DNA from: Deltaproteobacteria bacterium
Lineage (GTDB): Bacteria; Desulfobacterota; Binatia; Binatales; Binataceae
Reading direction: 5' to 3'
Assembly: GCA_021817345.1 (NCBI GenBank)
Contig: JAKAVC010000100.1
Span: 1-39,449, forward strand
DNA length: 39,449 bases
A program made the position numbers and the translations under genes. Shown here piece after piece: positions 25,111 to 33,552 of this stretch. A model generated the notes under the pieces. It was not told the DNA's origin, made no database searches, and saw nothing but the letters and a program-made list of their open reading frames with translations. The number at the start of each line of letters is the position of its first letter. Position 1 is the stretch's first letter.

Positions 25111-26633
25111 TGCGGGAGCTTGTGGAATTGAAACGTTTCGCGCGCGCGGCCGCGGCGCTCGTAGCGCGCGATCCCGAGGTCGGACAGTTCGAAATCTACT
25201 GCGCAAGCTCCGACCTGCGGATCGCGCGGCTCAATTTCACCTCCGACATCCCGTGCCGCGGGATCGAGGAGATGAAATCGAACGGAGCCGACGGGTTCCA
25301 GGTACGGATTGCGAAGCGGCGAAATCCACGCGAGTTCGGCGCCGCGTTCGAGTCGGGCGACCTTACGCTCGACGCGGTGCGGGCGGTGCTGGCGCGCGCG
25401 CACCGCGCGGCCGTTATCGATCCATTCTTCCCCGGTTTCGCCGGGGGCGCTCGCGCGGTTCGGCTGGCCGCCGCGCCTGGCGGCGATCTCGCGCGCGCCG
25501 GCGACGCGCCGATTGTCGCGGCCGCGTGGTCGATCGTGCGTGGCGCGCTCGGGGAATTCGCGCATAGCGAGGCTGCTCGGGTCTCGCGTCCGCGTCTGGT
25601 CGTCGGAGGAGATTTGACGGTGCTTCACGATCGGATCGCGCTCGTTTCGTCCAACTTCAGCGATGTCCGAGGCGACGAGAGCGCGCGCTTCAGCTCGTCG
25701 GTCACGGCGCTGATCGAGAGCCTCGACGCGAAGGGCACGGCGTCGGCGATGGGCACGCGGGTCGCGGAGATGAAGCGTGCCGCGGCGCATCTTGGGCGCG
25801 ACGCGGTTAACCGCGCGTTAACGCTCGCAGGCGGCGCCAGGCCCGGCTCCGGGACGTATCGGGTGGTGCTTGGACCGCAGCCGGTCGCGGAGATTCTCAA
25901 TTACATGGTGATTGGCTCGCTGACGACCGGGGCGTTTCACGCGGCGGACTCCGCCTACCAGGGGCGCTTCGGCGCGCAGGTGATGGATTCGCGGCTGAGC
26001 CTTGCCGACGAGCCCGCGATGCGCGCGGGCGCGGTACGCCGGCGGATCACGTGCGAGGGATTGCCTGCGCGCCGTGTAGCGCTGGTCCGCGACGGGCGGC
26101 TCGTCGGTCTGCTCTCGAACTTCTATGACACCTATCGCCTGCAGGCCGACGAAGATCGCGCGGAAAAACTTGGACCCGGCGCCGACGGGGCGCCGTTCAA
26201 GCCGCTAAGCGGTTACCGGCTGGGCGAGGGCGGTGCGCGAAGCCACGAGCACGCGCCGGCGTCGTCGGGGACCAACGTCGTAATGAAGGCGCGCGGCGGC
26301 GTCGCGGACGCCGGGTTGATTCGCACGGTCGGCGACGGGCTTTACATCGGACGCGTGTGGTACACCTATCCGATCAACGGGCGGCGCGCGGGCGATTTCA
26401 CCTGCACGGTGAGCGGCGACTCGTACCTGATAAGGAACGGGAAGCTGGCCGAGCCGCTGGCTCCGAACGCGCTGCGTATCAACTCGAATATCGACAGGGT
26501 TTTCAGGCGAGTGCTCGCGGTGGGACGCCGATCGCATCCCGCAATCGTGTGGGGCGCGCCCGAGGCTTACTATGTGCCGGCGCTCGCGGTGAATGCGCTC
26601 GAATTCAGCGCGGTCGGCGATTCGCTCCCATGA
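25110..26633 (+). CDS. tldE: TldE/PmbA-family partner subunit
   Basis: This non-catalytic partner of TldD lacks an HExxxH motif, as expected. The conserved GTYRVVLGPQPVAEILNYM, the segment RKARGGV-like KARGGVADAGLI and the C-terminal GLYIGRVWYTYPINGRRAGDF define the family. It has 507 residues against about 450 in E. coli PmbA, with extra length around residues 90-190. It begins inside the tldD stop codon. No obvious modified-peptide precursor gene is adjacent, so a general peptidase role or a distant substrate is likely. Confidence 0.88.
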   Translation: MRELVELKRFARAAAALVARDPEVGQFEIYCASSDLRIARLNFTSDIPCRGIEEMKSNGADGFQVRIAKRRNPREFGAAFESGDLTLDAVRAVLARAHRAAVIDPFFPGFAGGARAVRLAAAPGGDLARAGDAPIVAAAWSIVRGALGEFAHSEAARVSRPRLVVGGDLTVLHDRIALVSSNFSDVRGDESARFSSSVTALIESLDAKGTASAMGTRVAEMKRAAAHLGRDAVNRALTLAGGARPGSGTYRVVLGPQPVAEILNYMVIGSLTTGAFHAADSAYQGRFGAQVMDSRLSLADEPAMRAGAVRRRITCEGLPARRVALVRDGRLVGLLSNFYDTYRLQADEDRAEKLGPGADGAPFKPLSGYRLGEGGARSHEHAPASSGTNVVMKARGGVADAGLIRTVGDGLYIGRVWYTYPINGRRAGDFTCTVSGDSYLIRNGKLAEPLAPNALRINSNIDRVFRRVLAVGRRSHPAIVWGAPEAYYVPALAVNALEFSAVGDSLP

Positions 26634-26654
26634 CCCAAAAGCGCCGCCTGAGAT

Positions 26655-27128
26655 CTACGAGATTTTCCTTCCGTTCTTATAAACTTCTTCCCAGTTCCTG
26701 ATTCCGTCCGGACCCCATCGCTTCCACACGCCGTCTTTCTGTCCGTTCTTGTACATCCCCTTCGCGGCCATCTGGCCGTTGGTGTACCAGCCGATGTGTT
26801 CTCCGTCCTGGACGCCGTTCTTGTAATGATCGATGGACTTTTTCCGGCCGTTTTCGTACCAGAGCGTCCATTTGCCGGTTTGCTTGCCGTCTTTGAAATA
26901 GCCCTCGATCATCCTGTCGCCGTTATCGCGAAACAGGAGAAAGATGCCGTCCTTGACCGGCTTGCCGTCGACCTTTTTTTCGCACCAGATTTCCTGTCCC
27001 TGCGGCGGCGGCTGGCCCATCAACTGCGCCCCCGGCGGGCAAATGATTTTGTTGGGTCTGCATCCCACCGCCGCCATCGCAATCGCCATTACGGCAATCG
27101 CCCGGCGGAGCGCCCTGCCTGCGTCCAT
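26655..27128 (-). CDS. MORN-repeat lipoprotein
   Basis: This 157-residue protein has a lipoprotein signal (hydrophobic MAIAMAAVGC; lipidated cysteine probably C23). The rest is at least four MORN_2-type repeats of about 24 residues with the pattern G-x-W-x-x-W-Y-x-N-G: TGKWTLWYENGRKKS, DGEHIGWYTNGQMAA and DGVWKRWGPDG, followed by a half repeat. Such repeats form beta-hairpin ladders; proteins of the YwqK kind carry them, but the function is unknown. It is transcribed toward tldE (convergent, 21-base gap) and begins just beyond a strong terminator. Confidence 0.85.
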   Translation of the reverse strand: MDAGRALRRAIAVMAIAMAAVGCRPNKIICPPGAQLMGQPPPQGQEIWCEKKVDGKPVKDGIFLLFRDNGDRMIEGYFKDGKQTGKWTLWYENGRKKSIDHYKNGVQDGEHIGWYTNGQMAAKGMYKNGQKDGVWKRWGPDGIRNWEEVYKNGRKIS

Positions 27129-27147
27129 CCCGATACTGCTCCGAAAA

Positions 27148-27177
27148 AACCGGAGCGGGGACGGCCCCGCTCCGGTT
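27148..27177 (-). terminator. Strong intrinsic terminator after the ThDP-enzyme gene
   Basis: A perfect inverted repeat, AACCGGAGCGGGG at 27148-27160 and CCCCGCTCCGGTT at 27165-27177, encloses the loop ACGG. On the minus strand the stem is followed by a run of T (plus-strand A run 27144-27149). It lies 28 bases after the stop of the minus-strand ThDP gene and just before the lipoprotein start, so it separates the two transcripts. Confidence 0.88.
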
Positions 27178-27204
27178 GCTGATCCATCGTAACCCGCGTC
27201 ACGC

Positions 27205-28899
27205 CTATGCGTTCGATCCCGTCGAGCCGAGCAGGTTGCCGCCGAGCGTCGGATGGCCGATGCGCCGGTCGCCGACCACGTTGACGACTGCGGGTTTGCC
27301 CGACTTGAAGGCGCGCTCGAGTGCCGGAATTATTTCGTCCGGCGACTCGGCGTGTTCGCCATGGCATCCCATCTCGGCGAAGACCTTGTCGTAGCGGACC
27401 TTGTCGAGAATGTTGAATGGATCGGTCCGTCCCTTCAGCCCCGGCATCTGGTCGAAGCTTGGGCCCCACGAACTGTTGTTCCAGACCAGGCAGATAATTG
27501 GCAGGTTGTAGCGCGCGGCCGTCTCCATGTCGAAGCCGCCGATTCCCAGTCCGCCGTCGCCGCTTACGACAACGACCTGCGCGCCGGGCCGCGCGAGCTG
27601 GACGCCGATCCCCATCCCGACGCCGTGGCCGACCGGCGCGAGCGGCCCCGCGTCGACCACCTGGCCCATGAAGCGCGAGGTGAACCACTGGCTCATCCAT
27701 CCCGAGAGCGTGAAGCTGTCGATGATCACGGTCGCGTTCTTGTCGAGCACCGAGACCAGATCGCTGGTCATGCGCGCCGGATGGATCGGCATCGCGGTGT
27801 GAACCTTCTTTTCCTGCTCGCGGATGAGGCGGTTGAAGTTCTCGCGCGCCTCGGCGACCTCCTTGAGCCACGGCGAGTTGCGTTTCTTCGAGAAATCGAG
27901 CTTGAGTTCCTTGATCCGATCGATCATCTGCCGAAGCACGGTCTTGGGATCTCCGACGATGGGAACGTCGGCCGCGACCTGCCATCCGATGCGAGTCGGA
28001 GTCGGATCGACCTGGATGTATTTCGCCTTGTCGGTCCAGGTTGGCGGCTGGCCGAAATGTTCGCCGCTCCAGAACCTGAAACCGATTGCGAGCACCACGT
28101 CGGCGCGGCCGGTGAACGGCTTTTTGAAGGCGCCGCGAATCGCGAGCGGATGCTCTTCGGAAACGGCCCCCTGACCCGCGCGCCGGGCGTAAACCGGAGT
28201 CGAGGTCAGCTCGGCGAACTCCTGGAGCTCGGAGGCCGCATTGGACCAGAACAGTCCGTCGCCGCCCGCGATGAGCGGACGCTCGGCCGCGTGAAGCATC
28301 TCGATCGCCCGGTCGATATGCGACGGCGCGCCCGCTGAGCGCACATCTTCGATGGTGAACCGGCTCGCGCCCTTGTGCTGACGGGCGTCGTCGTCGTGAT
28401 GGTAAAGGATGTTCTGCGGTATCTCGAACAGCGCCACTCCCTGCGGCGGCGCGATCGCCTCGCGGAAGGCCGAGCGTAGGTCGAACTCGATCGTCGACCA
28501 GTCGGTGACGCGCTTGGTGAACTTCGAGAAGCTGTTAACGACCTCCGAGCCGTACGCCTCCTGGAACGAGCCGAGATGATCCTCGGTGTTCGGATGCTGG
28601 CCGGAGATGCAGACCACGGCGCTGCCGGTAAGTCCGGCCACGCAAAGGCCGGTGACCGCGTTGGTTAGCCCGCATCCCGCCGTCACCATGCACACGCCGG
28701 GCGTGCCTGAGGTGCGCGCGTAGGCGTCGGCCGCGTAGGCGGTCGCCTGCTCGTGGCGCATGTGGATCATCTTGATGTCGTGGCTGCGCAGTTGGGCGAG
28801 AATCGGGAACAAGTGCCCGCCATTGATAGTGAAGCAATAGCGGACTCCGTTTCCTTTCATGACGCGGGCGATAAGTTCGCCGCCGTCCACTTTGGCCAT
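27205..28899 (-). CDS. Thiamine-diphosphate-dependent enzyme (acetolactate synthase / 2-hydroxyacyl-CoA lyase superfamily)
   Basis: This 564-residue enzyme has the three-domain layout of ThDP decarboxylases and lyases. The N-terminal PYR domain holds the cofactor-activating Glu in HMRHEQATAYAADAYART. A middle domain covers about 190-330. The C-terminal PP domain has the ThDP/Mg motif GDGGLGIGG, ending at CLVWNNSSWG. It is not clearly acetolactate synthase: no regulatory subunit gene is near, and RYNLPI recalls oxalyl-CoA decarboxylase/2-hydroxyacyl-CoA lyases. The ATG at 28899 is preceded by GGAGGG at the right distance, so the longer frame to 29031 is rejected. Confidence 0.88.
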   Translation of the reverse strand: MAKVDGGELIARVMKGNGVRYCFTINGGHLFPILAQLRSHDIKMIHMRHEQATAYAADAYARTSGTPGVCMVTAGCGLTNAVTGLCVAGLTGSAVVCISGQHPNTEDHLGSFQEAYGSEVVNSFSKFTKRVTDWSTIEFDLRSAFREAIAPPQGVALFEIPQNILYHHDDDARQHKGASRFTIEDVRSAGAPSHIDRAIEMLHAAERPLIAGGDGLFWSNAASELQEFAELTSTPVYARRAGQGAVSEEHPLAIRGAFKKPFTGRADVVLAIGFRFWSGEHFGQPPTWTDKAKYIQVDPTPTRIGWQVAADVPIVGDPKTVLRQMIDRIKELKLDFSKKRNSPWLKEVAEARENFNRLIREQEKKVHTAMPIHPARMTSDLVSVLDKNATVIIDSFTLSGWMSQWFTSRFMGQVVDAGPLAPVGHGVGMGIGVQLARPGAQVVVVSGDGGLGIGGFDMETAARYNLPIICLVWNNSSWGPSFDQMPGLKGRTDPFNILDKVRYDKVFAEMGCHGEHAESPDEIIPALERAFKSGKPAVVNVVGDRRIGHPTLGGNLLGSTGSNA

Positions 28900-29157
28900 C
28901 CAGGGACCCTCCGTTTCGACTCCGATTTCCGCGCCCATGCGGCTCCCGGCCCCGTCTTTAATTCGGTGCCGGATGCGGGAGCTTCCTCGGGGCTGTCGTC
29001 TCTTCGAATCCTTGCATATTTCGGGCAGCATCGAAAAGCTCGGCGCCGATCGGCCTTTGTCCGACCCAACCTTGATTGACCGGAAATTGCCTGTCAGGGT
29101 AGGAAACCTGCGCCAAGGTTTCGGACGGGTGACGGGCGGTGGCGCGGCATTTTTCCG
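28900..29157. promoter_or_regulatory. Divergent control region between ThDP enzyme and BamA-like gene
   Basis: This 258-base gap must hold promoters for both divergent genes. It contains somewhat more A+T than its surroundings (for example 29011-29035). No confident promoter, operator or RNA gene is seen; TTGACC near 29076 is a possible -35 box for the plus-strand gene only. Confidence 0.4.
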
Positions 29158-30516
29158 ATGACCAGAAAGACCGTTGCGTTTCTTGCACTGCTCGCCGTGC
29201 TTGCCTTTTCCGCTGTCCGAACGCGGGCCGCAACCAATAACTCATCCTACAATCCGAACGAGCATTTGCAGGCTCCGAGTCAGGCTGCCAGCAGCCAGAG
29301 CGGCTTTAACGGCTTTGCCAATCTGCTTCATCCCGACCAATGGCAGTGGTTGAAGAAATTTTCGCTGATAGACCCGAATAGCTGGCCTTTCATCCCGGTG
29401 CCAGAGGTCGCCACCGATCCCAACAGCGGCACCACGGTGGGGATGCTGGTCGCGTTCCTGCAGACCAACAAAAGGCATGAAATCACATCGATATTCGCCC
29501 CGGATGTCGAGACCAATACCACGCTCGGCCCGGGCGGAACGTTTCGCTACCTGGCATATCCCTCGGAGGACACGCAGTGGTATGCCGTCGGCGGGATACA
29601 GCAGAAAATCGCGCGTTTCGTCGATGTGGATTACCAGACCGGGCTGACGCGCCAGGGCCGATGGTCGTTCGAGGGGCGTTTCTACTTCGAGCGCGATCCG
29701 ACCGATCGCTTCTTCGGCGTTGGAAACAACTCGCGGTTTGGCAACCAAACCAATTATACGGACGAGGAGGTCTTCGGACTGGCCACGCTCGGCTACAATT
29801 TCAATCCGAACCTCCAGCTCTCCTACACCTTCAGGCCGCGCTACTATCGAATCATGCGCGGCGCGTTCACCAACCTGCCGTCGATCTCAACCCTGTTCCC
29901 AAATCAGAAGGGCCTCAACGGCGGCACCGAGGTTCTGAACGTGGCGATGCTCAGTTACGACACGCGCGACTCAATTGAGATCCCCCGTTCCGGCGGTCTC
30001 GCGCGCGTGTTCGCGGGCTTCGCCGACCGCGCCTTCATGAGCTCGATGTCGTACACGCGCTTTGGCGCGGAGGTTCGCCGTTATTACTCGCTAAATCGGC
30101 GTATAACTCTAGTCGGTCACGTCTTCGTGGAATACGAGCCGGCCGGAAACGAGATGCCGTGGTGGACCATGGCGAGCCTGGGCGGCGAGCCGAGCCTGCT
30201 CTGGGATCAGCAGACCCTTCGCGGCTACGGCGCGGGACGTTTCGTTGACAACAACCTGGCAGTCGCGAACTTCGAGATGCGTACGCGCGTTTACGAGATG
30301 GATATTTTCGGCACTCACGGCATCCTCGAGCTTGCGCCGTTTTTTGATATCGGCCGTGTCGGACACAGCATGTCCTACGACCCGTTCGAAGACACTCACC
30401 CCGTGGGCGGGATCGGATTCCGAGGAATCGCCGAGCCTTTCGTGGTCGGCTACGTTGATATCGGATTCGGCGGCGAGGGCGCGGCGGTCTTCTCGGGCAT
30501 CAACTATCCGTTCTAA
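29158..30516 (+). CDS. BamA/TamA-like outer-membrane protein without POTRA domains
   Basis: The 452-residue exported barrel has a signal peptide to about residue 24 (TRAAT). A Ser/Gln/Asn-rich linker follows, then barrel strands from about residue 85 that carry features of the surface-antigen (D15) family, including the L6-type LRGYGAGRFVDNN and the strand pattern AVANFEMRTRVYEMD. It ends in Phe (SGINYPF). The N-terminal part is too short for POTRA repeats, unlike BamA, so it is more like the small surface-antigen-type barrels. No ribosome site is clear before the ATG. The substrate or partner is unknown. Confidence 0.8.
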   Translation: MTRKTVAFLALLAVLAFSAVRTRAATNNSSYNPNEHLQAPSQAASSQSGFNGFANLLHPDQWQWLKKFSLIDPNSWPFIPVPEVATDPNSGTTVGMLVAFLQTNKRHEITSIFAPDVETNTTLGPGGTFRYLAYPSEDTQWYAVGGIQQKIARFVDVDYQTGLTRQGRWSFEGRFYFERDPTDRFFGVGNNSRFGNQTNYTDEEVFGLATLGYNFNPNLQLSYTFRPRYYRIMRGAFTNLPSISTLFPNQKGLNGGTEVLNVAMLSYDTRDSIEIPRSGGLARVFAGFADRAFMSSMSYTRFGAEVRRYYSLNRRITLVGHVFVEYEPAGNEMPWWTMASLGGEPSLLWDQQTLRGYGAGRFVDNNLAVANFEMRTRVYEMDIFGTHGILELAPFFDIGRVGHSMSYDPFEDTHPVGGIGFRGIAEPFVVGYVDIGFGGEGAAVFSGINYPF

Positions 30517-30546
30517 GCTCGCCGCACCCCGCGTCGGCGCGCACCG

Positions 30547-31617
30547 TCACATCCGCGCAATCACTTCGCGCGATATTTCCTCAAGACAGTCCGCGAAGCC
30601 TTCCATCGGCGGATTGATGAACACCTGGGTGAGCCCGGCGGCTTCGAGCGCCTTCAACTGTGCGATAACCTCGTCGCGCGTTCCGACTATCGTGCACGCC
30701 TTGATCATCGCGGGCGTAACGAACCGCCATTCGGCCGGCTCCACGTAGGTGCAATGCCCGAGGTGCAGTTCCAGGTAGCGTTCTTCGATCGGTGTCTTCA
30801 TCCCGGAGACATAGGCCTGGTAACGCATGTAGTCCGACTGCACTTCCCTGGGCAGCGATTCCGGCCGCGCGTACCCCGCAGCCATCGCATGCAGATTCGC
30901 CATCACCCACGGCCCCGCCATCGTCTTGACCCGCGGCGAGTCGAGATCCTCGCCCGGGCGAAGCACGCAAATGTGCGTCAACGAGACCAGCGGAAAGTTC
31001 TTGAGCTTGCGCCTGGCGCGCGCCGCGCCGGCGTTGATGTGGGCGAGCACGTCTGCGACCCGCTGCGGCGTGACCACGCCGGTTGTCACCGCGCCGTCGC
31101 CGAATTCGCCCGCCAACCCCAGCACCTTGGGCCCGTTTCCCGCGACGTAAAACGGTATCGGTCCGTCCAGACTGATGAAGCGGCGGTCGCGATGAAGGTA
31201 GCGGATTTTCCGGCTCACGTCCTCGGTGTTGTACGTCGCCTCGCCGTTGTGGAGCAGATCGTGGATGACTCTGACCTCCTCACTGAAATCCGCGAGCTTT
31301 ACCGGTGGCAGCCCCATAACCCGCCGGCCCGTATGCCCGGTGCCGTAGCCCAGTATCACCCGCCCGGGCGCGATCTGATTTATCGTTCCGATTGCCTCCA
31401 CGGTGACGGGCGGGATACGGTTGGACGCTATCGCAACTCCGGTGGCGAGCTTTATTTTCTTTGTGTTGACGGCCGCGAGCGCCATGCAGGCCCACACGTC
31501 GCCCCATATCATGTGCGAATCGGGTATCCACGCGTGAGAGAAGCCAAGATCCTCGGCAAGCTTGGGATCGGTGATCGCCCGCTCAGGCTTGGTGAAGATT
31601 AGCGTTCCGAACTCCAT
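30547..31617 (-). CDS. LLM-class (luciferase-like) oxidoreductase, probably F420-dependent
   Basis: This 356-residue TIM-barrel enzyme has the bacterial-luciferase fold. It opens MEFGTLIFTKPERAITDPKL and shows GFSHAWIPDSHMIWGD, KIKLATGVAIAS and ILGYGTGHTGRRVMG, the last typical of F420-linked members such as methylene-tetrahydromethanopterin-reductase-like enzymes. FMN cannot be ruled out. Near the C-terminus, CTIVGTRDEVIAQLKALEAAGLTQVFI is typical of the family. GGAGGTG upstream supports the ATG at 31617; the frame remains open to 31842 without support. The substrate is unknown. Confidence 0.88.
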   Translation of the reverse strand: MEFGTLIFTKPERAITDPKLAEDLGFSHAWIPDSHMIWGDVWACMALAAVNTKKIKLATGVAIASNRIPPVTVEAIGTINQIAPGRVILGYGTGHTGRRVMGLPPVKLADFSEEVRVIHDLLHNGEATYNTEDVSRKIRYLHRDRRFISLDGPIPFYVAGNGPKVLGLAGEFGDGAVTTGVVTPQRVADVLAHINAGAARARRKLKNFPLVSLTHICVLRPGEDLDSPRVKTMAGPWVMANLHAMAAGYARPESLPREVQSDYMRYQAYVSGMKTPIEERYLELHLGHCTYVEPAEWRFVTPAMIKACTIVGTRDEVIAQLKALEAAGLTQVFINPPMEGFADCLEEISREVIARM

Positions 31618-31765
31618 TTCAGGTCGCACCTCCGTTTTCGAGCGCCGAATATAGCGCGATTGCTCCAAAGGGGATAAACGAACCGAAGCGGCGGCGCCGA
31701 GCCGTTTAAGCCCGCGCCGCGCCAAACTCACGATGGCCGGTGCGCTTTCCGGCCGGAGGGACGCG

Positions 31766-33532
31766 ATGGAATCTTCTTTCGAGCACCGCTCACCCGCCAT
31801 TTCGTCGGGCTCCGATCTGGTGGCTCCCGATTGCCGCGGCATGAACTTCTTTCTCGCCGACGAGGCCTTTCGCGGCCTGCTCGATCTCTACATGGAGCCC
31901 GCGCTCCGCGACCATCTGCGGCCGCATCTGACGCGCCTTGGCGAGCTTGCCGGCACCGCACTCGACGACCTCGCCCGTATCGCCGACCGCCATCCCCCGA
32001 TACTCCATCCGCGCGATCGCTTCGGCCGCGACGAGGACTGGATCGAATACCATCCGGCCTATCGCGAGATGGAGCGGATCGCATTCGGCGAGTTCGGTCT
32101 TCACGCGATGATCCATCGTGCCGGTGTTCTGGGATGGCCCCGGCCGATGCCGCCGATTGCGAAGTATGCCTTCCAGTACCTGTTCGTGCAGGCGGAATTC
32201 GGCCTGATGTGCCCGGTCAGCGTCACCGATACCTCGATTTACGTGCTCTCGCGCTATGGCAGCGAAGAGCTGAAACAGAAGCTGCTGCCCCGGATGCTGT
32301 CGCAGGACGTGGAGCGAATGTGGAAGGGCACGCAGTTCATGACCGAGAAGGCGGGCGGCTCGGACGTCGGCGCGCTGGAGACCGTCGCGCGTAACGAGGG
32401 CGGCCAGTGGCGGCTTTACGGCGACAAGTGGTTCTGCTCGCACGCCGACGCGGACGTTGCGCTCCTGCTCGCGCGTCCCGAAGGCGCCGCCGCGGGTACC
32501 CGCGGGCTTGGGCTGTTCGCGATGCCGCGTCGGATGGAGGACGGCACGCGCAACCGTTACCGAATCGTCAGGCTCAAGGACAAGCTCGGCACCAAATCGA
32601 TGGCGAGCGGCGAGATAAAACTCGAAGGCGCGTTCGCGTGGGTGGTCGGCGACGTGAGAAACGGGCTCAAGCAGATGCTCGACCAGGTCAACCTGTCGCG
32701 GCTTTCACACGGGGTGCGCGCGGCCGCGATGATGCGCCGGTGCCTTAACGAATCGCTATGCGTCGCGCGAAGCCGCATCGCCTTCGGCAAGCGGATTATC
32801 GAGATGCCGCTGGTGCGCCGCCAATTGATGAAGATCATGCTCCCGACCGAGCAGGCGCTCTCGATGTATGCGTATGTGGCGGACCTGATGGAACGCGCCG
32901 CGCGCGGCGACGCCACCTCGCGCACCCTGCTCCGCCTTCTCACGCCCGTCTACAAGTTCCGTGCATGCCGCGACAATATCGGGGTTGCGACCGGCGCGAT
33001 GGAGATGCGAGGCGGCAACGGGTACATCGAGGATTGGGTCAACGCGCGCCTGGTACGCGACGCGCAAGTCGGGCTTCTGTGGGAAGGCACCAGCAATATC
33101 AACGCGCTCGACGCCATCAGCCGCGCGGTTGGCAAAAGCCACGCGCATGGGGCGCTTCGCGATTCGTTGCGCCGCAAGCTCGACGAGTCCAACGCGCTGC
33201 CCGAGCGCTATGCGCGCCGGCTCTCCGACGCGCTCGAGCGCGCGTGCGCGCTTGCGTGGGAAGTTGCGTCCTCATCCGAGAATGACCGATTCGCCCGGCT
33301 TGCGACCGGAGCGCTCTACAACGCCGCCTCGGCCGTCCTGATGGCGTGGGAGGGCGCGCGGCTCGGCGCCGGGCGGCGGCTTTTGCTTTCGCGGATGGTT
33401 CTCGAGCATCGGCTCGCCGCGAGCGATCCGATGCGGCTTCCGGACGACCGATGGGAGCCCGCTGCGTCCGCGCTTCTTCTCGGCGAGGGCCCGGTCCGTC
33501 TGGAGGACGCGATAGCGCTGCTCGAGGCTTGA
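31766..33532 (+). CDS. Acyl-CoA dehydrogenase family protein, AidB-like
   Basis: This 588-residue flavoprotein is longer than ordinary acyl-CoA dehydrogenases (about 380-400) and matches the AidB-like size. FAD-contact segments FMTEKAGGSDVG (191-202) and WFCSHADADVALLLAR are seen, followed by the C-terminal helical domain with MRGGNGYIEDWVNARLVRDA (414-433) and LWEGTSN (E440). About 140 extra residues follow at the C-terminus. AidB proteins in known cases protect against alkylation, but many AidB-like enzymes are catabolic. GGAGGG at 31755-31760 supports ATG 31766 over ATG 31733. Confidence 0.88.
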   Translation: MESSFEHRSPAISSGSDLVAPDCRGMNFFLADEAFRGLLDLYMEPALRDHLRPHLTRLGELAGTALDDLARIADRHPPILHPRDRFGRDEDWIEYHPAYREMERIAFGEFGLHAMIHRAGVLGWPRPMPPIAKYAFQYLFVQAEFGLMCPVSVTDTSIYVLSRYGSEELKQKLLPRMLSQDVERMWKGTQFMTEKAGGSDVGALETVARNEGGQWRLYGDKWFCSHADADVALLLARPEGAAAGTRGLGLFAMPRRMEDGTRNRYRIVRLKDKLGTKSMASGEIKLEGAFAWVVGDVRNGLKQMLDQVNLSRLSHGVRAAAMMRRCLNESLCVARSRIAFGKRIIEMPLVRRQLMKIMLPTEQALSMYAYVADLMERAARGDATSRTLLRLLTPVYKFRACRDNIGVATGAMEMRGGNGYIEDWVNARLVRDAQVGLLWEGTSNINALDAISRAVGKSHAHGALRDSLRRKLDESNALPERYARRLSDALERACALAWEVASSSENDRFARLATGALYNAASAVLMAWEGARLGAGRRLLLSRMVLEHRLAASDPMRLPDDRWEPAASALLLGEGPVRLEDAIALLEA

Positions 33533-33552
33533 TTGCCTCATCTCCCTGGGTG

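Noticed and set aside
23368..25206. Very long open frame on the minus strand opposite tldD
   Set aside because: It is rich in Arg, reads as low-complexity protein, and is fully opposite a well-supported tldD. It is a by-product of high-GC codon use.
29010..29040. TTCGAATCC, resembling a tRNA T-loop
   Set aside because: No acceptor, D or anticodon stems can be formed around it.
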